A stretch of DNA of 64,000 bases from Strongylocentrotus droebachiensis (GCA_035222895.1 JAVYIG010005295.1:62001-126000), one strand, 5' to 3'; shown: positions 12,546 to 24,195, counted from the first letter of the stretch. Notes: generated by a model not told the origin, from the letters alone. Numbers and translations: made by a program.

Positions 12546-14035
12546 TATAACTGGAAACATTATTTAACAATGCATTTAAGAAAACGAAATGGTAATTCAC
12601 AATGTTTTGTATCCTCATCGTTAATTTTCCTCCCTCTTGGTTCCCTATATTTGCAGTAACCCTGTGCCTCCCCTTAATCTAAGGACTGACGCCAATATTT
12701 CTGGGTAATTTCGCTTTAGATTGCCGTAATACAAAGATTTGAAGGATACCATATGCCATTATTATAATGTGAGGCGATGTTGAACAATAATTATCACTTT
12801 AGCCTTAACCTGAATAAAGTGACGATATTTTCTCATAACCTTTGCCATCTGTGATATATTTTGTCACCTTTGATGTGACTTTATTAAAAGGAAATGAGCT
12901 GACACCTCAGCAGGGAGGTAGTCATGCATGTCGACCTTCCAATAGAGCCTTCATCGATACATGCAAGCAACTTAAAGATAAAGCTGAATAATGGTTATGT
13001 GACAGTTATCCCCAGTTATCTTATGATTCATGAGATAAATTGTGAAATGCGAGGTTTTGTAGCCATCAAAATGAAAATGAATAATGACGCAATGATACTG
13101 AAAATCACATACAATAAAAAGCACTGCACACATAATCGTTTTTCAGAAATGCATGAAGAATGATATTGCATTTTCAAGGTAGATAGGGAACAATTCACTT
13201 TAACAAATTACACATTTATTTACCTCAGTCATCGACATCATTCGTTATCATTTTACAAAATGTATGGCAAGCGCTTGGCATATAGCATACACATAATCAC
13301 GATCCTCAATTTATAAGGTTCTTCGGTATATTCTGTAAATATTCACTTTGATATTCACTTTACTCATACTCCCGATATATAGTTACTCCCATAATTATCA
13401 GCATTGGTATTTTTTTTAATGCATAAAGAATACATGCTTCTAAAACATCATCAAACATCACTCTAAACGTATAGGATATAATATAGGAAATAATTGATTT
13501 TGTTTAGTAAAGAAAAAAAAGAAATATCTTCCATGATTTCTATAATTTGTTATGACATATCTATAAAACTTAAAAGGGAATGGAACGAATTATGATAAAA
13601 GATATTTTACATCTTAACGTTAAGGTTATTTTGTTACAGTTTAGTTTACAAACTTACACGAACACTACATGACGATTCCCCATACCTATTTCTGTTCTTC
13701 ATTGTAACCCTAAGAAGAAATATTATTAGATTGATTATGTAATAAGGCAGATTCATAACTATAGCGGTGCATGAAATTAACATTTAGTTTGTTCAGCAAG
13801 GATGAGGCCCAAGTTTGGTAGGCAGACAGTAATGACATAGGCAGCAGCCAAAAGGATCGGTGTATAAATTAGAGATAATCAGATGTAACAGATTAACGTT
13901 GGGAGGGGGCGCTCTTAGCTCCATGTTACGGTCTGTCATATTCTTCTTTTAGTTTGAGTTGCGATGGCTGGAATAATGATGCGACATTTGCTCTGCGACA
14001 ATCGCCCCGTGCTTTATTTCGTCGACGAAATAGAG
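12546..14035. other. No supported gene
   Basis: AT-rich sequence with a short 79-codon frame at 12924-13163 that lacks recognisable features. No repeat was recognised. Confidence 0.4.
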
Positions 14036-14250
14036 TTAAAGATAAGCTTGGGTTCTGGTAAATATAGAAAATAAGTTCTGACTGAATCTAACATTGAATG
14101 TTCAAGAAAAGAAATAAATGACATGTGCCAAACGATGTTGGTAGAAAATGCATAGGGGCTGAGTAATGGGCATCGAAAGACAAGGAAATTCAGGTAAGTA
14201 GGCTCGACACCATGAGCTGAACACAGGTCACTATGTGCAAATGAGAGCTT
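14036..14250 (+). mobile_element. Truncated copy of the 388-bp TTAA MITE
   Basis: Starts TTAAAGATAAGCTTGGGTTC and matches the first half of the complete element at 47469-47864, including ATGTTCAAG and TGCCAAACGATGTTGGTAGA. It ends near a CTCGACACCATG motif, the point corresponding to the middle of the full copy. Confidence 0.7.
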
Positions 14251-15220
14251 TTATCGAAAATGATTTCCAGTAAGTTTTTATTTTTAACTGTTATTTTTTA
14301 TTTTTACTGGTTTAAACAATCAATCTACTGCAAGATAAACAATCCAGAATTAATTATAGCCATGTTCTCTCGACATTCGATGCCCGATACAGAGCTCAAG
14401 ATTAGCTTTAAAGTAAGGCCTGGGTTTTAATTACAGTTTTGATCCAAAGTTTAAGTTAATAATTCAGTGAGTGTATAAAGGCAATAGACAGCGAATCCTT
14501 GATTGTCGCAGGAACGTGTGTCGCACAGCCAGTTGAACATAATGAACCCCACCCCACCACCCCCTCCTCCCCCCCCCCCAAACATAAAACGAGTAGGAAA
14601 TATCATACCTCTGCCATCATTTACTGAACATGACGGACGTCATATCCGATCATTTCAGCACTTATCGACATATGAGATAGTGAATTATTTCCGACTTTAT
14701 AGACCTAAAAAATACCTTCCAAATTCGATTTAGCAACGCCTAGATCCCACGTCAAAAAACGATTATTGTGTAATAAATTGTGTGTCTGTCGATTTTGATA
14801 GATGATATCCATTCAACATAAAACCTCTCGTGACAAAAGCGCATTATGTCATTTGAGTCAACACTCACTTATTGTGCCCAATTGTCTCATTTATGTTTAC
14901 ACAAAGTATTCTAACAAAACGAAAATATTCCCATTTGAATCTCTCAATGATCCTATTCATCACTTTTATGTCACTTCATGTCGTCAAATTTCCCATATTA
15001 TTTCATTCCATTCTTCGAATTTCAATAGGTTTGTTAGGGTACATTCAGCTTTCGTTTTTCAATTTCCTTCATTTAGGAAAGGTGTTCTTGAGTTACCTAT
15101 TATGAACTGGTGCCAAATATTGAAAAGGACTGGATTGCAGCAATTTGCTTTTCTTCACATTTTATATATATTTTCTTCATGTTTATTGATTTCATTATCT
15201 TCCTACAATGTATATTACGA

Positions 15221-15262
<42 letters not shown>

Positions 15263-16888
15263 TATCTCTCTCCCTCTCTCCCTCTCTCTCTCTCTCTCTC
15301 TCTTTCATCCCTCTCTCTCTCTGTCTCTACCTCCAATTTATGTTATTACATAGCTATCTGCAGATCTCACTATTTGTATTCCTTCTGATTCATTCCATTG
15401 CCCCCTCCCCATCTCCCTCCCTCCTTGCCGTATCTTCCCCACCCCTTCTCTACTTCTTTACCCCCTCCCCTCTTACATTCTTATCATCACATCACATCCT
15501 CATTTTATATATCGATCTGCTCAATCATTCATTGATTCACTTGTTTCCATTTATCCATTTATTTTCTTCAAAAGAGCACTGGACGTAAAACACAGAATAA
15601 AGGATTCACGCAACACAACCCTCACGTAGCTTGACAGGCGTGCGTATTAAAGTGTTGTGGGTGCGGGTGTGTTGTGTGGGTGTGTGAGCGTGTGTATCCT
15701 CGGCTCTGTTAAATGGGGCGTGTCCTGGCTTTTGTCTTGAAGACAGCGTAACAGATGAGACTGGGATTCAATCGATGGCTAAACCAAGTTCATTGGCGCC
15801 GGACGAGGACGGAGGGGCGTAGCTAGGTAAATCGTGGGATTGCGGAGGGAGGGAGGGCGGGGGAGTTACCAGCGATGAAATATTTATGCTATATCTTAAC
15901 GTCATTTTTATGAGAAGTCGTATCACAGACAAACACCATTCATTGAAACGTCAACCTTAGCGTGATTATTATTTGTTTAAAGTAAGGCGCTATAATCATG
16001 ATTTGAAATGATTTTAACAGAAAGTTAACAAGACAGAAGTAGCAATCGGGTGGCAGCTGGTTATAGTCATAAAGCCATGTAATCATTATTCAAAATGATT
16101 TTAACTTTAAATACAGAAGGAATGTTTTTGATTTTATTCACCATAATGATATCATTTTACCATCATCGTCCCCACATCGTCATAATCATGGCTAACATCA
16201 TCATCATCACAATCACAATCATCATCATTATCATCATCACCATCGCAAACATGCGAGCCTTCTGGCTATAGAAAGAAAGGTCATTACTTTCATCGGAAGA
16301 TGTAGAATGACAATGGCCACTATGCTCCACCTCCTTATCCTACATGCAGTTTCACAAAGAAGAGTATCACTTTCAGGCCAATTTACATTCAATGTATATA
16401 ACTTCTCCACTCTTATTTGGCTACAGTAACAAAGTGTTCTATACATTTGAAAAATAGACACCTGCATTAGGGTGTTGATTATGACAGAGGCGGTGCCGTA
16501 TGTGTGATGAAGATGGTTACTGTGTCGAAACAGACACACGTCATTCGCTACAGTATGCAAGAGTTACTTAGGATACCAATAAATTCTGTGAATGGTAAGG
16601 GGGGTATGATATTACCCCGAGGGACTCCCACCTGCTACCTTACGCGTGGCGCCTCATTCACGATGATGTTTACTCTAAGCTTGGGATCTTCCCATTGTTA
16701 GGCGCAGCCCGGTTAATAGGGTCTCTTTACAGGACACCAGGGGTGTCAATCTGCCGTAACATTGGTAGTACAGCTTGATGACTCGTGGATGGGATGGAGA
16801 GAGGGTGAGAGAGAGAGAGAGAGAGAGAGATGGGATGGAAAGAGAGAAAGACGGAGAGATAGCGACTTTAGAGGGGGTGGAGAGGGAA
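14251..16888. other. Gene-free stretch with microsatellites
   Basis: Contains a C-rich run at 14549-14579, a (CT)n microsatellite at about 15229-15330, a GA run at 16805-16832 and a CAT-rich patch at 16195-16250. Short frames at 16237-16560 and elsewhere carry no recognisable domain. No gene is supported. Confidence 0.5.
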
Positions 16889-17010
16889 TTTTTTTTATTT
16901 ATAACACATCTTTAAAAAGAAGGGTAGCCCAATCAGCAAACAAATGCTGGTTTTCGTTGAGGCCCTTCGTGACACAAACAAGTATATACATTTCATCAAC
17001 ATATCAAAAT

Positions 17011-17270
17011 ATAAATAAATATAGAAAATTACAAAATTCGAATTTAACAAACAAAAAATTGCAAACCAGGTTATAAATAAGGATTTGATTATAAAGAATA
17101 ACGAAATGATTAAAATGTATATGATACAAATATAAAAATATAAATAAATATAGACAGTTACAAAATACGATTTTAACAAACTAAAATTGCAAACCAGGTT
17201 ATAAAAAAGGATTTGAACATAGAGAATAACGAAATTAGTAAAATGTATATGATACAAATATGTAAATGCC
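17011..17270 (-). repeat. 129-bp tandem duplication in the LINE 3' UTR
   Basis: Two copies (17011-17139 and 17140-about 17270) share ATAAATAAATATAGA, TTGCAAACCAGGTTATAAA, GAATAACGAAAT and AAAATGTATATGATACAAAT with several substitutions. Confidence 0.85.
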
Positions 17271-17436
17271 ATATATCCTATTGAAGCAAACAGTAAAAAG
17301 TTATTAAAAAAAAAAACACAACAACAACAGCAACATACAACCACATTAACAAACCAACAAGAGAAAACAAGAAGAAGATATGATAAAATATATAAAAAGA
17401 GGAGAAAAAGAAGAGTTATATCATACCATAATCATA

Positions 17437-20400
17437 TTAAAATGTGGATGTCTTTTGCCATTTTGCCAATTCTTGTTTAAATGGTTTCATATTTTTTATA
17501 AATCGAATACGTTCGGGTAATTTATTCCAGTTTGATGGACCTGTGACAAGAAATGACTTCTGATAAAAGGTCGTACGAACATGTGGCATCCTAATTAGCA
17601 TCTTATTTGTGCTCCTTGTTGTTCGAGATGATATCGCTTCAATATATATAAACTTATCACCTAGTACTTCAGGTGCAGCTTTATGTAAGCATTTATGAAT
17701 CATGCAACAAGATGCTCTAAAAAACAGATGATCTACTTTCGGCCAGGATAGAATTTCAAACACTTGTTCAGATGGGGTTTCCCAGGAAAAACGAGATATC
17801 ATATATGCTGCCCTCTTATGTAATCTTTCCAGTTTACTATGGTTTGCTTCAGATCTCCCAGACCAAACGGTACAACAGTACATTAAATGGGGCACTACAA
17901 AAGCCCAGTACAGTTTGTTCAATTGTGCTTTATCAAAATAATGTTTACATCGACGAATAGTTCCTAATTTCTGTTTCACAGTTAAAGCAATACTTTCGAT
18001 ATGTTTTTTAAAGTCAAGACTGTTATCAATTATAACTCCCAAACATTTATATGTATATACACATTCCAATTGGCATCTATTTAATTCAATCGACAGCATA
18101 CTGTTATCTAATGATCTAAGCTTTTGCTTTGATCCTAGCAGCATCGTTTTGGTTTTATCACTATTCAAAATCAACTTATTTTTATTCAGCCAAGAATTCA
18201 GTTCACCAAGAGCTTTTGTCAGTTTGAGTTCTACCTCTTGCTTAGTTTTTCCACATACAGAAATAGTAGTATCATCCGCATACATATAAACAATGCCATT
18301 TGAGATGGAACATGGGAGGTCATTAACAAATAGAGTAAAAAGGAGCGGGGCCAGGATGGACCCTTGTGGAACTCCCATTGTTATATTTCTAAATGTTGAT
18401 TTTTCTTTCCCTAATGAGACAAATTGTTGGCGATTTTTCAAGTATGATTCAAACCATTTAATTACATGCGGAGAGCAACCATATTGATGTAATCTATTTA
18501 AGAGGAGAGAGTGATTGACTGTATCGAATGCACGTCGGAGATCTATAAAAGCTACACCATTTAAATACCCTTTGTCTACATTGACTGACCACTGGTTAAC
18601 CATGCACAATAGGGCTGTTTCACATGAGTGCTTAGGACGAAATCCAAATTGGTTCTTATAAAATAGATTATGCTGAGACAGATATTCAAAGATATTTAAA
18701 TAAACTGCCCTTTCAATTATTTTAGATAAAATCGGCAATATAGACACGGGTCTGTAGTTTTTCATTATGGCTGTATCCCCTCCTTTGGGAATTGGTTGGA
18801 CTCGGGCTATCTTCCAAGCATCAGGGTATACTGAAGAATGCAAAGACAAATTGAGTATATATACTAAACTTTCCATTACATGAGGAATATCACAGATATA
18901 TTTCAGTATTTTAACAGAGAGTTCATCATACCCAGTTGCTTTTTTGCAAGTATATGATTTTATCTGTTTGATGACGAAATCTATCGAGATATTTGAAAAG
19001 TAAAGTAAATCACCGTTTGTTTGTTTTTCCAGATTTTCTTCAAGTGATTCACATCTCTTAATAGTTTCGGTCTCGAGCTCAAAACCTTTAGTGAGTTCAG
19101 AAACGGAGTCAACAAAATAGGTATTAAAATATTCTACAACCTCCTTTAAGTCTGATATTTCAACATCGTTTACATTCAATATTATATTTTTAGACTGACT
19201 TTTCTTAGTAAGACGTCGCATAACATCCCATAACGCATTTGCGTTTCCTGATTTGTCGTTCAATAATGAAGTAATGTATGATTTTTTAAGATTTTTGAGT
19301 TCGCGTGTGATAAGATTTCTGCATTTTTTATATTGTTCCCAAAAATCTGATGACGAGAGCTGTATTGCTTTATCACGAAGGTAGTCCCTCGTGTTCATCA
19401 ATTGAATGACGTCACCTGTCACCCAAGGACATGGATTATTTCTTAGACGTTTTCTTTTGTATGGTGCACACATATTTACAATTTCCATTATCGGATTGTA
19501 CCATATATCCCATGCACAGTTAACATCCTTACACTGATATAATTCTTCAAAATGCACTTGGGAAAGTAAAAAATTGAATTCTGCAAACTCAAAACCCTTA
19601 AAATCTCTCCATTCTATGATATTTTCTTTTTGAGTAATATCAGCATCACCGTAAACGGTGAAAATCATATAATGATCACTAAATGATGTTTTTAGCACTC
19701 CATTCAAGGAGTGATTTTCTACGTCAGTGGAATATATAAGATCAATAATAGTTTGCGACGTTGTCGTCACTCGTGTTGGAACATCAATCAGTTGATCGAA
19801 AAGAAAACCAGACATCATCTCTTCGAGAGATCGTGATAGAGAGTCTATGTTATTTGGACACATATCACAATTTAAGTCTCCAAGTAATATCATTTCCACA
19901 TCTGTATTGGTGATAGCTTGACTTAACATTCCGTTCAATAAATCAAAGTAACTTGACGACGAATTTGGAGGTCTGTAGATAACACATATAAGAAGTGTTT
20001 CTGAATGTTTTGGCGATAATTTTACCCACAGGGCTTCAATATCGTCGCATGTAATATTATTTTCAAACCGGCAACTTACGTCATCTTTCACGTACAGAGC
20101 CACACCCCCTCCATGCCGGTTGCGGTCTTTGCGGAAAATATTGTAATTTTCAATGTCTAATTCAGAATCAGATATTGTAGCATCGCATTTGGTTTCAGAG
20201 ACAGCAACAACATGGAAAGGATTATGTTGAAGTACAATTTTAAGTTCAGATAACTTTGGTACAATTGAATTTATATTAATGTGACATATTTTTAAACCTG
20301 TTTTAGGAAGGCAGCTGAATAATTTATCTTGAGTTCCGAAGTACTTACAGGTGTGGGCCCAATTCACATCAGTTTGTGAGCCAGTTGGATTGAGACTGTT

Positions 20401-20598
20401 TTTAGAAGTAAAGGTGATATTGTCACAAGTAGTGGCATTTAGTGGTAACGATTGTTCAGGAGATTCCTGGCTGTTGTAAGACTGTCCATCCAATCTTTTG
20501 GGAACACTCTGTTTTCTGACTTCCGTCGAGATTTCGAGTAGCTGTGCCACGGAAAAGGTGGAGGCTCGTTCTTCTGTGCGTCTTGCTGGGGCGTCCAC
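17437..20598 (-). CDS. LINE ORF2: APE endonuclease and reverse transcriptase
   Basis: About 1053 residues that nick target DNA and copy the element's RNA by target-primed reverse transcription. The endonuclease lies at roughly residues 100-320, with HININS, an ETKCD acidic site, GGGVALYV, LLGDLNCD and SDHYMIF near its end. The reverse transcriptase lies at about 560-840, with NYRPVSILPILSKIIERA, FGFRPKHSCETAL, AFIDLRRAFDTVNH, GVPQGSILAPLLF and the catalytic YADDT. The C-terminal region holds CTVWSGRSEANHSKLERLHK, usual for CR1/L2 proteins. The listed first codon is GTG, ten bases downstream of an in-frame TAG, and no ATG occurs before the endonuclease is well under way. The frame overlaps ORF1 by about 160 bases, so expression by frameshifting or reinitiation is likely. 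No stop interrupts it. Confidence 0.93.
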   Translation of the reverse strand: MDAPARRTEERASTFSVAQLLEISTEVRKQSVPKRLDGQSYNSQESPEQSLPLNATTCDNITFTSKNSLNPTGSQTDVNWAHTCKYFGTQDKLFSCLPKTGLKICHININSIVPKLSELKIVLQHNPFHVVAVSETKCDATISDSELDIENYNIFRKDRNRHGGGVALYVKDDVSCRFENNITCDDIEALWVKLSPKHSETLLICVIYRPPNSSSSYFDLLNGMLSQAITNTDVEMILLGDLNCDMCPNNIDSLSRSLEEMMSGFLFDQLIDVPTRVTTTSQTIIDLIYSTDVENHSLNGVLKTSFSDHYMIFTVYGDADITQKENIIEWRDFKGFEFAEFNFLLSQVHFEELYQCKDVNCAWDIWYNPIMEIVNMCAPYKRKRLRNNPCPWVTGDVIQLMNTRDYLRDKAIQLSSSDFWEQYKKCRNLITRELKNLKKSYITSLLNDKSGNANALWDVMRRLTKKSQSKNIILNVNDVEISDLKEVVEYFNTYFVDSVSELTKGFELETETIKRCESLEENLEKQTNGDLLYFSNISIDFVIKQIKSYTCKKATGYDELSVKILKYICDIPHVMESLVYILNLSLHSSVYPDAWKIARVQPIPKGGDTAIMKNYRPVSILPILSKIIERAVYLNIFEYLSQHNLFYKNQFGFRPKHSCETALLCMVNQWSVNVDKGYLNGVAFIDLRRAFDTVNHSLLLNRLHQYGCSPHVIKWFESYLKNRQQFVSLGKEKSTFRNITMGVPQGSILAPLLFTLFVNDLPCSISNGIVYMYADDTTISVCGKTKQEVELKLTKALGELNSWLNKNKLILNSDKTKTMLLGSKQKLRSLDNSMLSIELNRCQLECVYTYKCLGVIIDNSLDFKKHIESIALTVKQKLGTIRRCKHYFDKAQLNKLYWAFVVPHLMYCCTVWSGRSEANHSKLERLHKRAAYMISRFSWETPSEQVFEILSWPKVDHLFFRASCCMIHKCLHKAAPEVLGDKFIYIEAISSRTTRSTNKMLIRMPHVRTTFYQKSFLVTGPSNWNKLPERIRFIKNMKPFKQELAKWQKTSTF

Positions 20599-22055
20599 GT
20601 TGGATAGCTAAATTGGGTTGATGTCAATCCATCATCTCCTCCGTTCTGTGGAATTCCGTTATCATTCAGGGGTGGAAAATCAACATCATAGGATTGCAGA
20701 GACTTGTATTGCGAGTCCATCGATGTTGGTCTAGATGATCGCCGCAGAAAGTGAATGATATTTTGTGCAAACGTGATCGTCCCCGTCCGATTGAGATGTA
20801 CGCCATCTGCGTTGAGATGAAGGCCAGGGTCGATATTGTCATTATCGATGACGAGCCAACTTCGTTGATTGGCTGAAAGTTTGATGGCTGCGTTCACCTC
20901 TGAAACTTTGGTATATTCTTGATTCGTTTCATTCAGTCTATGGATGATGGTTGAAGTAGCAATGGTCTTGACCCCAGGAATTGTATGGACTTGTTCAAGA
21001 AGTGAGATTGTTTTAGCAATTATTACATCTGATTCATCGCATTGCAAGTTATTTGTGCCGAGATGTACGACAACTTCGCTTACTTCATACTCATTAGCGA
21101 ACCTACATACATCATTGTGTGCATCCTCAATTTTCGCTCCATTCAGAGTTCTGCAGATAATGTTTTTGCTTCGAGAAAGTTTGGATGGTCTGATTTGTTT
21201 CGTCATAGAGTCCCCAATTATCAGCACATCCGCTTTCATCGGTCTTTGTGTTTGCATAGATTTCTGATTCCGCTCATTCATGGAAACGGGGTTTCCTTCA
21301 TGTGATGTTTCGTTCTCTCTTGTCATGGAATCCCTTGTGGTTTGAATGTCAGTGTTAATAGGGGCATTCTCAATCACATTGGTTTGATTGGATTTTGTCA
21401 GGGCGTGCAGTTGCTTTTGTTTAGTTTTGTATTCGTCGAACTGTGCCTGTAGAGAGGGATTAATAACGTTTTGTTCGTGGCACTCTAAGTCAGCGACTGT
21501 TTGAATCGTCTCGCTAACTTCAGGAGACACAGGTCTATTATTCCCTTTGTTGGGACTCTCGACAGTAGATCCTATTAAGGACTCGTCAATTGATATATGG
21601 TCACAATATTGGTCGTTCAACCTTGTAACGATGTCAAGGACAGAAGCTTCCAATGATTTGACTTTATTTGGTAGATCTGTGCAATTATCACACAAAATAT
21701 CCTTGGTATTGCAATTAATCAGCTCCTTTTTACATATCAAGCAACTTCTACGAACGAAGTTCTTTGTACAGTCACTATTCCCGTTTGTGTCATTATTGGC
21801 ATCATGTACACCCTCATTGTGTAACAGAATAAAATGGTGGCAAATTGAACGGTTCAGATTGGGGTATATTCTCACGAGATTGTTCTCAACAATTTCATTA
21901 TCAATATCATTGTCACTGCCAGGCAAACCTGAGCGGCAAATAAGATTGATAGCAAAACTAATGCTTGGAATTGTTTTTCCTTTTGGCAGCTTGTAAATGA
22001 AAGTGTCAGTACCTGGATTTCCTTTGCATTTATTCGTAGAAACACTGGGTGTCAT
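20439..22055 (-). CDS. LINE ORF1: zinc-binding and SGNH/GDSL esterase protein
   Basis: A 538-residue ORF1 protein starting at an ATG. Cysteines and histidines at about 72-79 and the pair C105-x2-C108 / C122-x2-C125 suggest a PHD-like zinc domain. A short helical stretch follows at about 128-147. Residues about 276-440 form an SGNH hydrolase: GDS at 281-283 (nucleophile Ser), LGTNN at 332-336 and DGVH at 417-420 (catalytic Asp and His). Esterase-type ORF1 proteins are known from CR1/L2-group LINEs; the natural substrate is not established. The end overlaps ORF2 in a different frame. The overlap includes a CCCAAAA heptamer in the correct phase for -1 slippage. All three catalytic residues appear present. 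Confidence 0.9.
   Translation of the reverse strand: MTPSVSTNKCKGNPGTDTFIYKLPKGKTIPSISFAINLICRSGLPGSDNDIDNEIVENNLVRIYPNLNRSICHHFILLHNEGVHDANNDTNGNSDCTKNFVRRSCLICKKELINCNTKDILCDNCTDLPNKVKSLEASVLDIVTRLNDQYCDHISIDESLIGSTVESPNKGNNRPVSPEVSETIQTVADLECHEQNVINPSLQAQFDEYKTKQKQLHALTKSNQTNVIENAPINTDIQTTRDSMTRENETSHEGNPVSMNERNQKSMQTQRPMKADVLIIGDSMTKQIRPSKLSRSKNIICRTLNGAKIEDAHNDVCRFANEYEVSEVVVHLGTNNLQCDESDVIIAKTISLLEQVHTIPGVKTIATSTIIHRLNETNQEYTKVSEVNAAIKLSANQRSWLVIDNDNIDPGLHLNADGVHLNRTGTITFAQNIIHFLRRSSRPTSMDSQYKSLQSYDVDFPPLNDNGIPQNGGDDGLTSTQFSYPTWTPQQDAQKNEPPPFPWHSYSKSRRKSENRVFPKDWMDSLTTARNLLNNRYH
20496..20502 (-). promoter_or_regulatory. Candidate -1 ribosomal frameshift heptamer CCCAAAA
   Basis: Read on the minus strand in the ORF1 frame it is C CCA AAA (within TTC CCA AAA GAT), the X XXY YYZ form. 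After a -1 slip the ribosome would read CCC AAA AGA TTG, which is exactly the ORF2 frame (PKRLDGQS). The site is inside the ORF overlap, about 60 bases before the ORF1 stop. A small CAGGA/TCCTG hairpin can form about 33 bases downstream; no strong stimulatory structure was identified by eye. Confidence 0.55.
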
Positions 22056-22190
22056 ATTGGTCCTGATTTATAAGACTTCTGTATCCCAAGGAATAAATTA
22101 TTCCAAGCATAGATATAGTAGATTCAAGATGATGTTATTACCAAACAGAACTCATAGACGTGTGACGAAAATTTGTGATAATCGATGAGT

Positions 22191-22499
22191 TTCCGCTAGG
22201 TCATCAAAACAGAATTGTGATGTTGGCAGACGTAGATAGGCATATACGGGACTATGCGGTAATATGGTTCAGTGCAATTAAGAGTACATCGAAGGTTATC
22301 ATGTCTCACCAAAACAGTGGTCATATCACCACAAAACACAATCCTATCGAGAGAGGAACATATAACCAGGCAGGAAACATAAGAAACATCAAAAGATCAA
22401 AAGTTGTAGTACAAATGTAATTCAAAAATGCAAAATTTCACGTCCAAATCTTCCAAATTGCGGAGCTTTAATATTCGTGTGTGCGTGTGGGTTCGAGAT
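22191..22499. other. Flank of the LINE, no supported gene
   Basis: May include part of the LINE 5' UTR. No boundary or duplication was found. Confidence 0.35.
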
Positions 22500-22865
22500 C
22501 TTATCAATAATAATAAAAGAGAGAGCAAGAGCAAGGGGATGGAGAGAGAGATGGTATAAAGGAGAGAGAGACGCACAAACACACTGGTAAAGAAGCTGAC
22601 GTACATACTGAAAGAAAGACAAACAGACAGACATACACATTTGGACAGAGGAGAATGGATGGGTAAACCGTGAGGGAATCTGTGGGAAAAGGAGTCCCAG
22701 GATAATATCACAACTGCACTGAGGGGCTCATTGATAGACAGAAAGATTGAATTATAAATAGTGATGCGCATCCACAGTGAAATATGAGATGGAGAGAGTG
22801 AGAGAAAGAAACAGAGAGAGAGAGAGATAGGGAAACAGAGAGAGACAGCGAGAGACGGAGTTTGA
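22500..22865. repeat. GA-rich low-complexity tract
   Basis: Multiple GAGAGAGA stretches with GACAGACAGAC and GAGAGACGGAG interruptions. Apparent minus-strand proteins rich in Ser, Leu and Cys are repeat artefacts. Confidence 0.8.
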
Positions 22866-23232
22866 AACATGGGATCAGATACATATACGGGACATACATT
22901 GGATACAGGGAAGAAATGCAGTGTGGATATTAATATATTACTTCTATGAAAGGGTATGCCGATTTGCGTACACTTATATTTCATTTTGTATTTTTATTTA
23001 TTTACATGTATTTTTAGCTTATAGGACCCCAATAACATGGAGTTGAACCCAAAAAGGAAATCAGAAATACTTTAAATTTCATTTTTAACCTTCTAACTTT
23101 CTAAGAAGAGAGGTGACAGAGCGATGTTACTAGACCAGAAAAACAACGAGTGTCTACTAAAACTAAACAAATACCTCTCCACTGTTCTATTTATTCTATC
23201 ATTCATTCCTTCAAAAGCTAACTACCATCACG

Positions 23233-23236
<4 letters not shown>

Positions 23237-23278
<42 letters not shown>

Positions 23279-23280
23279 CT
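23237..23280. repeat. (CT)n microsatellite
   Basis: Nearly pure CT repeat of about 40 bp. Confidence 0.9.
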
Positions 23281-23520
23281 CTTCTTTTCATTAATTGTTT
23301 GAGCTGAACTTTGTTGAGTCCACGAATGCAGAGTTTTTATCAGACCTCCCGTCAACTTTGGACGTTCGGGTTCACAAAATCACAAAATGGGCGTCTCCTA
23401 AAAACAAGTTGTTAGGGAAGATTCGGAAGGTTACAACACAAACATGACAATAGGTTGACTTTATAACTGTAATTCGAACCTGAATTCGTTATGACCTTTG
23501 TCTTATTGTATGGACGCTTA

Positions 23521-24192
23521 AGGCCCGGTCACACAGCCTTTCGCGTCTGTATCGCGGGTAGAATTTCGCGATTTTTTTTTGCCCGCGGTTGCCCGTGGTG
23601 GAAAATGTGCAAAATTGGCTTACCCGCGGTTTACCCGTGGTATGCCCGCGGAACAGACGCCGGCGACTGTTCCGCGTCCTTATCGCGGTTGAAGCGCGGC
23701 GGTACCGCGGCCTACCACGGGTATAATAAAGCAGCCGAACCGGGCTGTAGAAATCATAACCGCTCCGTGCTTACACGCGGTACACACGCTAATGCACGTG
23801 TTATGTACAGACGCGGAACAAACGTGCTATGACCGTGCTCCACCCGCGATTACCCGCTAAAATTTCGCGTCCTACCGCGTGTAACCACGTCTTAACCGCG
23901 GCCGTAGCACGTCCTAGCACGTTCGTTCCGCATCTGTACCGCGTCTTTACCGCGTGTGTACCACGTGTACCGCCCGCGATTACCCGCGGTCTAAATTTTT
24001 GGGCAGCCCAAAACTTTTTCGCGCGGCCAACCGCGTGTGAATTTCTTACCGCGTGTAACGACGGGTAAAGTACGGCTGTATCGCGTCTTTATCGCGACCT
24101 CAAAGCGTCCATCAGCGTCTGCTTCACGGGCAGAAATTTTTGGCCGTGATTCGGCCGCGATACGCCCGTGAAAGGGCTGTGTGACCGGGCCT
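23521..24192. mobile_element. 672-bp CpG-rich MITE, PIF/Harbinger-like by TTA duplication
   Basis: Ends AGGCCCGGTCACACAGCC and inverted GGCTGTGTGACCGGGCCT, flanked on both sides by TTA (23518-23520 and 24193-24195). The interior is filled with variants of ACCGCG, CGCGGT, TACCACG and GCCCGCG and is strikingly GC- and CpG-rich against AT-rich surroundings. No open frame resembles a transposase. A 3-bp TWA duplication fits PIF/Harbinger; superfamily placement is inferred. Confidence 0.88.
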
Positions 24193-24195
24193 TTA

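Larger units (their letters stand above)
16889..22190 (-). mobile_element. CR1/L2-like non-LTR retrotransposon, both ORFs uninterrupted
   Basis: Minus-strand element with an ORF1 esterase protein, then an ORF2 endonuclease-reverse transcriptase overlapping it in the -1 frame. The 3' UTR holds a 129-bp tandem duplication and a terminal segment with CGAAGGGCCTCAACGAAAA and TTGGGCTACCCTTC, ending in an A-rich ATAAATAAAA tail at about 16889-16906. The 3' end is well placed; the 5' end is estimated upstream of the ORF1 start at 22055. Neither ORF has a stop or frameshift, so the copy could be young. The ORF1 esterase together with APE-type endonuclease and the absence of an RNase H domain fit the CR1/L2 group. 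The exact clade needs a phylogeny. Confidence 0.9.
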
